Origin: Bacteroidales bacterium
GTDB taxonomy: Bacteria; Bacteroidota; Bacteroidia; Bacteroidales; UBA932
NCBI GenBank assembly: GCA_016284265.1
Contig: JAEEOM010000019.1
Location: 1-32,530, forward strand
Reading direction: 5' to 3'
DNA length: 32,530 nucleotides
Shown: one piece after another, positions 24,970-31,414 of the stretch
Layout of the letters: the number at the start of each line of letters is the position of its first letter
How positions within the stretch are numbered: position 1 is the stretch's first letter
Notes under the pieces: generated by a model
The model's database searches: none
What the model was told of the DNA's origin: nothing
What the model saw: the letters and a program-made list of their open reading frames with translations, nothing else
Position numbers and translations under genes: made by a program

Positions 24970-26322
24970 CTAACGGGCGACGGCTGGCAGGCTCGGCTGG
25001 CCGGCCGCAGAAAGAGCGCGGACGGCGAAGAAATAATTATCTTTGCTGAGCGGGCACTGGAAGGTTTGCGCGAACAGGGCCGGATCGGCCGGCACGGTGC
25101 CAAGAGACTGCCACGCTGGCTGGTCGGTCTCCCTATACAGAACCTGGTAGGAGACTGCCGGGTCGACTTGTCCGTTGCCGAGGCGAACCGGATCCCAAGC
25201 AATCACCGTATGGTTCTCCAGTGCCCGGGCATTGGCAATGCGGGCGTTCTCAGGACGAGCAGGCGCCTGTGCCAGACTCATGGCCGTAGCCAGATTGATG
25301 CGGATGTTCCTGGTCAGCGAAGGAATATCGACACCCGACAGGAGATCCCCGTAATCGATCCCGTTCTCCGTGCGGACATCCTGATGCGTCCGGTCGTAAT
25401 TTTCACAATACTCACTCATGCGTACGGCCGTGAAACCTTCCCGCAGGAAAGGGGTATGGTCGCCGCTGCGTCCATAGCGGTCATTCCGGTAGATGAGCTT
25501 TACCTCTTGGTCAGGCACGTAAATCTGAGCCGTCTCCCGGATATAGCGGGCAAGCTGGCGATGATCGCTGTCCTCACCGTTGCGGCTCTCGGAGAAGACC
25601 CGGACCTTATGGTCTTCCACCAGGCCGGTGCCGCTTGCCTGCGCATTGCCGATCATATCATTGTTGATCATGGCCAGGACAGGCCACCCCTCCTCCTTGG
25701 CCCGTGCCGCCATAAACTTGGAACCGTCCAGACCCTGCTCTTCCCCGGAGACAAACAAGCACTTGACCGTCTGTTCCAACGGAATCTCTGACAGGATGCG
25801 CACCACTTCCAGCAAGCAGGCCAGTCCGCTGCCGTCGTCATTGGCGCCCGGCGCAAAAGAAGTGGAATCCATCACGTCAGCCACCCGCGTATCAATATGG
25901 GCAGAAAGCAGAATCTCGCGCTCGGCCTTTGTACCGGGCAGGGTGACCATGACCTGAGGAGCCTGGAGCACGCGGTCGTATCGCCCGCCTTTTTCCCCTG
26001 CCGGGTAGTGAATCACTTCCACGACAGGAACAGGACGGACACCTTCCGCACGACTCGCCCAAGTCTCGCAACGCGTGACGAGGTAATGCACAGCCGCACC
26101 GATACCCCGTTCCGGATCGGTCTGCGTGCTTAAGGTATGCCGGGTATGGAATCCGACCAACTCTTCAATCCAGGTCCGGATACTGTCGGAACTGACTTGG
26201 GCGACTGCAGCGGAAATGACGGGGTCGGCTGGAATTCCGGAAGGACACGCCGTGTCAACGGGTTTCTGGCAGGCAGCCACTACCGTCACGCAGGCAAACA
26301 AAAGGATAAAGAGGCGTTTCAT
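24970..26322 (-). CDS. M28 family zinc aminopeptidase lipoprotein
   Basis: A 450-residue exported lipoprotein (signal to Cys18, VVAAC). The peptidase domain has the two-zinc ligands in SAHIDT, GANDDGSG, the catalytic Glu-Glu pair in VSGEEQGLDGS, the Asp in INNDMIGNA, and the late His in DRTHQ. About residues 350-450 form a fibronectin-like domain (ENHTVIAWDP...YQVLYRE...YFFAVRALSAAG). It should cleave amino acids from peptides in the periplasm or at the cell surface. The ATG at 26322 was chosen over TTG at 26328. It lies 12 bases after the amidohydrolase gene, in one operon with kdsC and maf. Confidence 0.92.
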   Translation of the reverse strand: MKRLFILLFACVTVVAACQKPVDTACPSGIPADPVISAAVAQVSSDSIRTWIEELVGFHTRHTLSTQTDPERGIGAAVHYLVTRCETWASRAEGVRPVPVVEVIHYPAGEKGGRYDRVLQAPQVMVTLPGTKAEREILLSAHIDTRVADVMDSTSFAPGANDDGSGLACLLEVVRILSEIPLEQTVKCLFVSGEEQGLDGSKFMAARAKEEGWPVLAMINNDMIGNAQASGTGLVEDHKVRVFSESRNGEDSDHRQLARYIRETAQIYVPDQEVKLIYRNDRYGRSGDHTPFLREGFTAVRMSEYCENYDRTHQDVRTENGIDYGDLLSGVDIPSLTRNIRINLATAMSLAQAPARPENARIANARALENHTVIAWDPVRLGNGQVDPAVSYQVLYRETDQPAWQSLGTVPADPALFAQTFQCPLSKDNYFFAVRALSAAGQPSLPAVAR

Positions 26323-26334
26323 GATCAAACAGCG

Positions 26335-27447
26335 CTATTTCTTGCGGGAAGACAGCAGCCGGACGGCATTGTCGTGGTAAATCTTCTTCAGGACCTCGTC
26401 GGAGAGCCCGATCCCCTGCATCGGCCAGTGATAGGACTGTTCGTCGAGATAGAAGTGCTCGTCTTCCGTTTCAAGGATCCGCCACTGGGCCCGATACATG
26501 CTCGGGTCGGGGTCATTGTCGGTGCCGAAGAGGAGGCGGTCCTGATACTTTTCATAAAAGCGTTTGGTGGCCCGCGGGGTCACGCAGGTTTCCTGATGAC
26601 GGGCCGAGATATCGAGCCAGAGTTTGGGATGGCTGTCCATCACTTCGCTCAGACGGGCATAGTCGTGGTTGTAATTGAGCAGGTGGCAGGCGATGAAGGT
26701 CGTGTTCGGATGCCGTTCCACGCATTCCAAGAACGCGTTCACCACACCGTCGAGGTCGAGGATGCCGGGCTCGGACAGGTCGATGCGCCAGTGCTTCGCG
26801 TTCATCAGGCCGTCATTGTGCGCATCGATCGGCTCATACATCCAGATGGGATCGCCGCTGTGGATCGACACGGGCAGACCCAGCTCGCCGCATTTCTCGA
26901 ACAGCGTATCGAACTTCGGATCGTTGAAATGCAGGCCGGGTTCCTTGACTTTCCCGGAGATCCGCTCGCCCATGCCCTTGTCGATGAGCTCGCCCACACC
27001 GGCCGCGCCTTTCGCATAGCAGCGTTCCAATTCCGCGATGGCGCACGCGGGGAATTCGGGCTGGTCCCATTTCGTCATATCGAAGCCACACCAGATCTCG
27101 AACTTGTCGGAGATGCCCTTGTAGAGGTCGTACAGGCAGTCGAATTCTTCGCCGAAGGCCTTGGTGTGGATGATGACTTTTTCAATGTTGTTCTCTTCCA
27201 GCGTCTTCGCCCAGGCCCGGATGCCCGCCTCATCGTCGCGGTAAGGATGCGAGTGCATGTCGATGACGGAGAATTTGGCGGCCGTCGGCTTGTGTTCCTC
27301 GAGCTGGAACACGGAGACGGGTTCATAATCCTTCAGCTGAAGCTGATCCACCGGATCCTGGTCCTGGGAAATAGCGACTTTGTTGCCGGAACATCCGGCA
27401 ATGAGCAACAGGCTGGCCGCAATTGAGAAGAAAAGGGACTGTTTCAT
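26335..27447 (-). CDS. Amidohydrolase-2 family lipoprotein
   Basis: A 370-residue protein with a lipoprotein signal (MKQSLFFSIAASLLLIAGC). The body is an amidohydrolase-related TIM barrel (PF04909-like): DMHSHPY (metal HxH), KVIIHTK, GLPVSIHSGDP, FIACHLLN, a conserved DISAR, and the late metal Asp in LLFGTDND. Relatives are metal-dependent hydrolases or decarboxylases with varied substrates; its own is unknown. A lipid anchor implies action outside the cytoplasm. The ATG at 27447 opens the signal peptide; a longer frame to 27519 has no support. It is the first gene of the unit with M28, kdsC and maf. Confidence 0.85.
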   Translation of the reverse strand: MKQSLFFSIAASLLLIAGCSGNKVAISQDQDPVDQLQLKDYEPVSVFQLEEHKPTAAKFSVIDMHSHPYRDDEAGIRAWAKTLEENNIEKVIIHTKAFGEEFDCLYDLYKGISDKFEIWCGFDMTKWDQPEFPACAIAELERCYAKGAAGVGELIDKGMGERISGKVKEPGLHFNDPKFDTLFEKCGELGLPVSIHSGDPIWMYEPIDAHNDGLMNAKHWRIDLSEPGILDLDGVVNAFLECVERHPNTTFIACHLLNYNHDYARLSEVMDSHPKLWLDISARHQETCVTPRATKRFYEKYQDRLLFGTDNDPDPSMYRAQWRILETEDEHFYLDEQSYHWPMQGIGLSDEVLKKIYHDNAVRLLSSRKK

Positions 27448-27467
27448 AGGTTCGGGTTTGAGAATAA

Positions 27468-27496
27468 CAAATGTAAGGAAAAATACGATAACTTTG
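27468..27496. promoter_or_regulatory. Divergent promoter boxes for the amidohydrolase operon and the aldo/keto reductase
   Basis: The minus strand reads TACATTTG at 27468-27475, 20 bases from the ATG at 27447. The plus strand reads TAACTTTG at 27489-27496, 28 bases from the ATG at 27525. Both match TAnnTTTG exactly. Confidence 0.62.
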
Positions 27497-27524
27497 CAAC
27501 GCACTGAACAGAACCCCATTCCCC

Positions 27525-28721
27525 ATGCAATACAGAAAGGACAAAAACGGCACCGAACTGTCGATTCTCGGTTACGGATGCATGCGCTTTTCTCGCAAGG
27601 GCGCCAGCATCGACGTGGACAAAGCGGAACGGGAAATCATGGCAGCTTACCAGGCCGGCGTAAACTACTACGACACCGCCTACATCTACCCTGGCAGCGA
27701 AACCGCCCTGGGGCAGATCCTCGAACGCAATGGCATCCGCGACCAAGTCTACATCGCCTCAAAGCTTCCCCAATACCTCATCCAGCGCCGCGCTGCGCTC
27801 GACCGCTACTTCGATGAGCAGTTGAAACGGTTGCGGACGGACCATATCGACTACTACCTGATGCACCAGCTCACGGACTTTGCCCAATGGAAGAAACTCA
27901 AGGACATCGGAATCATCGCTTGGATTGCGGAAAAGAAACAGGCCGGTGCCATCCGGAACATCGGATTCTCCTATCACGGCAATACCGATCAATTCCTGCA
28001 AATCCTTGCCGACTATGAATGGGATTTCTGCCAGATCCAATACAACTACCGCGACGAACATACGCAGGCTGGCGCCACCGGTCTGAAGGCTGCCGCCGCC
28101 CGGGGAATTCCAGTTATCATCATGGAGCCGCTCCGCGGCGGCAAACTCGTGGGAATGCTCCCGGAATCGGCGAAAAAGATCATCGCCGCCAACCCGCGCG
28201 GCTGGAGCCCTGCGTCCTGGGCTTTCCGCTGGCTCTACAACCAGCCGGAAGTGACCGTCGTCCTTTCGGGCATGAACTCCCTGGAGATGGTCGAAGAAAA
28301 TGTCCGGACCGCCTCCGAGGCCGGTGTCGGCGCCTTCACGGAGGAAGACCACGCCTTGATCGACAAAATCCGGGAAGAAATCAAGCGGACCGAGAAAGTC
28401 GGTTGTACCGGCTGCCGCTACTGCATGCCTTGCCCCCATGGCGTTGACATACCCGGTGCCTTCCGTTGCTACAATGCGATGTACAGCGAATCCAAGTCCG
28501 CCGGCCGTTTCCAATACGCCCAAACCGTCGGGATGACCCAAAAACCCGCTTTTCCTTCCCAATGCATCGAATGCGGCAAATGCGAAAAGCACTGCCCGCA
28601 GGCCATTCCCATCCGGGAAAAGCTCAAAGAAGCTGACAAAGCCCTCCGGCCGCTGCCCTATCGCATCGGCATCGACATCGTCCGGCGTTTCATGTTCCGG
28701 AAGAGAGCGCCCCGCTCCTAA
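27525..28721 (+). CDS. Aldo/keto reductase with C-terminal 4Fe-4S domain
   Basis: A 398-residue cytosolic oxidoreductase. The N-terminal TIM barrel has the aldo/keto reductase tetrad Asp50, Tyr55, Lys80 and His114 (in YYLMHQL), plus the NAD(P)H-binding region near the end of the barrel (TVVLSGMNSLEMVEEN). Residues about 290-360 add two Cys clusters: C294, C297, C300, C303 followed by Pro, and C347, C350, C353, C357 followed by Pro, the latter a standard 4Fe-4S ferredoxin motif. This fused architecture is common in anaerobes, with unknown substrates. It is monocistronic; its stop overlaps the convergent trmO stop by 4 bases. Confidence 0.93.
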   Translation: MQYRKDKNGTELSILGYGCMRFSRKGASIDVDKAEREIMAAYQAGVNYYDTAYIYPGSETALGQILERNGIRDQVYIASKLPQYLIQRRAALDRYFDEQLKRLRTDHIDYYLMHQLTDFAQWKKLKDIGIIAWIAEKKQAGAIRNIGFSYHGNTDQFLQILADYEWDFCQIQYNYRDEHTQAGATGLKAAAARGIPVIIMEPLRGGKLVGMLPESAKKIIAANPRGWSPASWAFRWLYNQPEVTVVLSGMNSLEMVEENVRTASEAGVGAFTEEDHALIDKIREEIKRTEKVGCTGCRYCMPCPHGVDIPGAFRCYNAMYSESKSAGRFQYAQTVGMTQKPAFPSQCIECGKCEKHCPQAIPIREKLKEADKALRPLPYRIGIDIVRRFMFRKRAPRS

Positions 28722-29482
28722 AAGGCCCGGATCATGCCGGAGTCTACGACGAAGTGGATGTCACGGCCAGCATAAGACAAGCCGTAGGTACGGCTGGCGT
28801 CTGGCTTGCCGGCGTGGTAGGCCGGGCGGGGATCCTGGGCGAGGATTTCCCGCAGCGTGGCCAGTTGGCAGTCAGAAAGACTGGCAGCCAGGGAAGGATC
28901 GATTTCCACCTCGAGCAAGGTCTGCGGGTTCGCCCCGACAAAGCCGTCGGTAGCGTCGGAATGGATATCGACGCCGGGCAGATAGGGTTTGATGTCGTAG
29001 ATGGGCGTGCCATCCATCAGGTCGGCACCAGTGACCATCAGGACGAGACCGTTTTCCCCATCTGCCTCAATCCCTTCAAGGCGAACCGATGACAAGCCGA
29101 TTGGATTCGGCCGGAAGGGCGAGCGCGTAGCGAAAACGCCCATCCGGACATTGCCGCCCAATCTGGGAGGCCTAACTGTCGGGGACCAATGGGGATCCGG
29201 CTCTCCAACGCGCGTCAGAACCTTTTCAGACCCAGCGGGGACGCTTGGGTCTGAAAGAACCTGCCGCTCCACCAGGCCAGCGCGAGTTGTATCTCCATTG
29301 GTCAGCGAAAATCCCCAGATGAGCCAGATGTGCGAAAAACCCTCGAGGCCGCGAAGGGCTTCGGGGACACGGTAGGCGGGTTCGAAGACAATCTTCGAGC
29401 GCAACGACGGCGCCAGGCCGCTCTGGCGCGGCAGCCCGAACTTCGTCGGAAAATCGTTGTGGATACGGGCAATGACCTCCAT
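28718..29482 (-). CDS. trmO: tRNA (N6-threonylcarbamoyladenosine-37 N6)-methyltransferase TrmO, with a repeat-encoded insertion
   Basis: A 254-residue protein of the TsaA/TrmO (VirR) family, which methylates t6A37 in tRNA-Thr. Conserved blocks are FPTKFGLPRQSGL, GLEGFSHIWLIWGF, WSPTVRPPRLGGNVRMGVFATRSPFRPNPIGLS and the C-terminal DIKPYLPGVD region with YAGRDIHFVVD. Between the HIWLIWGF strand and the WSPTVRPP block the chain carries about 25 extra residues (69-93, GLVERQVLS...EKVLTRVG) encoded by a palindromic repeat at 29204-29279. Relatives usually have only a short turn here. The frame stays open and the flanking motifs are intact, so the protein is likely functional. It is divergent from the second ABC-F gene. 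Confidence 0.93.
   Translation of the reverse strand: MEVIARIHNDFPTKFGLPRQSGLAPSLRSKIVFEPAYRVPEALRGLEGFSHIWLIWGFSLTNGDTTRAGLVERQVLSDPSVPAGSEKVLTRVGEPDPHWSPTVRPPRLGGNVRMGVFATRSPFRPNPIGLSSVRLEGIEADGENGLVLMVTGADLMDGTPIYDIKPYLPGVDIHSDATDGFVGANPQTLLEVEIDPSLAASLSDCQLATLREILAQDPRPAYHAGKPDASRTYGLSYAGRDIHFVVDSGMIRAF
29204..29279 (-). repeat. Palindromic coding repeat, copy B (76 bp), inside trmO
   Basis: The minus strand has the same arms as the other copies (GGTGGAGCGGCAGGTTCTTT on the left, GAAAAGGTTCTGACGCGC on the right). The central stem is 11 bp (29224-29234 with 29246-29256, TTTCAGACCCA on the plus strand) around 11 bases that can pair further. It is read in the sense direction of trmO and gives GLVERQVLSDPS...EKVLTRVG. 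Confidence 0.92.
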
Positions 29483-29510
29483 GACAATGCGAAGATAGCT
29501 ATTTTTCGCC

Positions 29511-29518
29511 TATCTTTG
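29511..29518 (+). promoter_or_regulatory. Promoter -7 box of the second ABC-F gene, near-leaderless
   Basis: TATCTTTG, exact consensus, ends 6 bases before the ATG at 29525. Transcription would therefore begin at or within a few bases of the start codon. A weaker minus-strand TATCTTCG at 29490-29497 may serve trmO. Confidence 0.6.
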
Positions 29519-29524
29519 CATGCC

Positions 29525-31369
29525 ATGGCTTCATACCTCCAGATCGAGAACATTTCCAAGTCGTACGGACCGAAAGTGCTGTTCGACCACATCGGCTTCA
29601 ACGTGAACGAAGGCGACAAGATCGCCCTGATCGCGCCCAACGGCACAGGAAAGACCTCGCTGATGCGGATCCTGGCCGGCAAGGACAAATCGGACTCCGG
29701 CGGCCAGATCCGGTTCCTCAAGGCAATCCGCATCGCTTTTCTGGAACAGGATTATGATTTCAATCCGGAAGCGACACTGCTCGAGCAGGTTCTTTCCGGC
29801 AGCACCCCTTTTCTGGAACATCTCGATGCCGAAGGGCAATTTGAATACGAGCACCGCATCATCCGCCTGCTGACAGAATTCGGCCTGAGGCCCGACCAGC
29901 GGATGCGGGAATTGTCAGGCGGCGAAATCAAGCGTGTGGCCCTCACCCAGGTACTGGCTCCGGAAGCCGATTTCCTGATTCTCGACGAGCCCACGAACCA
30001 CCTCGACGTCGATGCCATCGAATACCTCGAGAACTACTTGAAGCGCTCACGCTGTACCCTGTTCATGGTCACCCACGACCGGTATTTCCTCGACCGCGTC
30101 TGCAACATCGTCATGGAACTCGACCACGGGCAGATCTATATTTATAAAGGGGATTACGAGAACTATCTGGAGAAGCGCGCCGAGCGCATCGCCAATTACA
30201 ACGCCGAGACCGACAAGGTACGCAATCTCCTCCGCCGCGAACTGGAATGGATGCACGCCACCCCCTGTGCCCGGACCGGCAAGGCCAAGTACCGCAAACA
30301 AGCCTTCTGGGAACTCAAAGGCCGCGCCGAACAGGCCTACACCATCCGGCAAGTCTCGATGGAAGCCCTCGAAGGAGCCACCCGCCTCGGCACCAAAATC
30401 ATCGACTGCTACGATGTCTGCTTCTCATTCGATGATTGCGGGCCGAGCGATGGCCTGGTGGAGCGGCAGGTTCTTTCAGGCCCGCTTGACGGGCCTGAAA
30501 AGGTTCTGCCGCGCGTTGGAAAAGGCCCGCTAATAAAAGACTTCAGCTATAAGTTCCAGCGATACGACCGGATCGGAATCGTGGGAAGAAACGGCATCGG
30601 AAAAAGTACGTTCATCGACTTGCTTATCGGGGCGCTGGAACCGACGGCAGGACGCATCGAACGAGGCGAATCCCTCAAGATCGGCTACTACCGCCAGGAT
30701 GGCATGCAGTTCGACGAGGACCAGACTGTACTGGAAACCGTCAATAACCTCGGACTCCTCAACCAATTCCTCTTTCCGCACGACATGCTGAGCAACCCCG
30801 TCAGCAAACTCTCCGGCGGCGAAAAGCGAAGGCTCTACCTGCTTACCATCCTGATGCAGCAGCCCAACTTCCTGATTCTCGACGAACCCACCAATGACCT
30901 CGACATCGTAACCCTCAACATCCTCGAGGAATATCTGCTCGACTTCAAGGGCTCCCTGATCGTTGTCTCTCATGACCGCCACTTCCTCGACCGCGTCGTC
31001 GACCACCTGCTGGTGTTCTGCGGAGACGGCCTCATCAAGGACTTCGTTGGCGGCTACACCGAATACCGTTCTTTCATCAAAGACTACGAAGCTGACCAGC
31101 GCCACCAGGCAAAACCACAGGCAACCAAGATGCCCGTTCAAGCCGGACATGACGAAAAAAAGAAACGCCTTACGTATAAAGACCAGCGCGAACTTGCGCA
31201 GCTGGAAGCCGATCTCGAAAAGCTGAACGCCGAGAGAAGTGCGGTCGAAGCACTCCTCTCCCGCCCCGACGCTCCCTACGAACAAATCCGCGACGCCTCC
31301 GAGCGCTATGAGGCGCTGAAGCAGGAAATCGATGAAAAAGAGTTCCGGTGGCTTGAACTGTCCATGTGA
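29525..31369 (+). CDS. ABC-F family ATPase (Uup-like), with a repeat-encoded insertion
   Basis: A 614-residue soluble protein with two ABC domains. Domain 1 has Walker A APNGTGKTS, signature LSGGEIKRVAL and Walker B FLILDEPTNHLD. The linker includes RRELEWMHATPCARTGKAKYRKQ, the pattern typical of Uup-like ABC-F proteins. Domain 2 has GRNGIGKST, LSGGEKRRLYLL and FLILDEPTNDLD, and a C-terminal coiled coil follows (about 545-610). At residues 310-332, just before the LIKDFSYKF strand of domain 2, the chain contains GLVERQVLSG...EKVLPRVG encoded by a palindromic repeat (30451-30520); relatives have only a short loop there. The start at 29525 gives the first ABC strand directly; the frame continues upstream to 29330 only by chance. 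It is separate from the M13 gene, which has its own promoter. Confidence 0.94.
   Translation: MASYLQIENISKSYGPKVLFDHIGFNVNEGDKIALIAPNGTGKTSLMRILAGKDKSDSGGQIRFLKAIRIAFLEQDYDFNPEATLLEQVLSGSTPFLEHLDAEGQFEYEHRIIRLLTEFGLRPDQRMRELSGGEIKRVALTQVLAPEADFLILDEPTNHLDVDAIEYLENYLKRSRCTLFMVTHDRYFLDRVCNIVMELDHGQIYIYKGDYENYLEKRAERIANYNAETDKVRNLLRRELEWMHATPCARTGKAKYRKQAFWELKGRAEQAYTIRQVSMEALEGATRLGTKIIDCYDVCFSFDDCGPSDGLVERQVLSGPLDGPEKVLPRVGKGPLIKDFSYKFQRYDRIGIVGRNGIGKSTFIDLLIGALEPTAGRIERGESLKIGYYRQDGMQFDEDQTVLETVNNLGLLNQFLFPHDMLSNPVSKLSGGEKRRLYLLTILMQQPNFLILDEPTNDLDIVTLNILEEYLLDFKGSLIVVSHDRHFLDRVVDHLLVFCGDGLIKDFVGGYTEYRSFIKDYEADQRHQAKPQATKMPVQAGHDEKKKRLTYKDQRELAQLEADLEKLNAERSAVEALLSRPDAPYEQIRDASERYEALKQEIDEKEFRWLELSM
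30451..30520 (+). repeat. Palindromic coding repeat, copy C (70 bp), inside second ABC-F gene
   Basis: It carries the same left arm as the other copies (GGTGGAGCGGCAGGTTCTTT) and the right arm with one change (CTGCCGC for CTGACGC). The central stem is a perfect 11 bp (30474-30484 with 30490-30500) with a 5-base loop. In this copy GCGGCAG (30463-30469) and CTGCCGC (30506-30512) also pair, giving an outer 7-bp stem. It is read in the sense direction and in the same frame as the trmO copy. Confidence 0.92.
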
Positions 31370-31377
31370 CAATTTGT

Positions 31378-31385
31378 TATCTTTG
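31378..31385 (+). promoter_or_regulatory. Promoter -7 box of the M13 peptidase gene
   Basis: TATCTTTG, exact consensus, 29 bases upstream of the ATG at 31415 and only 8 bases after the ABC-F stop. A TTG at 31353-31355 is a possible -33 box. Confidence 0.6.
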
Positions 31386-31414
31386 CGACCAGAAAAACGA
31401 TCAAACAAACATAC

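Noticed and set aside
24418-25791. 457-codon open frame opposite kdsC and the M28 gene
   Set aside because: It spans two recognised genes on the other strand and has no signal or motif.
29783-29800. Possible fourth copy of the palindromic repeat (GAGCAGGTTCTTTCCGGC)
   Set aside because: Only part of one arm resembles the repeat; the encoded EQVLSG is ordinary ABC-F sequence and there is no hairpin or right arm.
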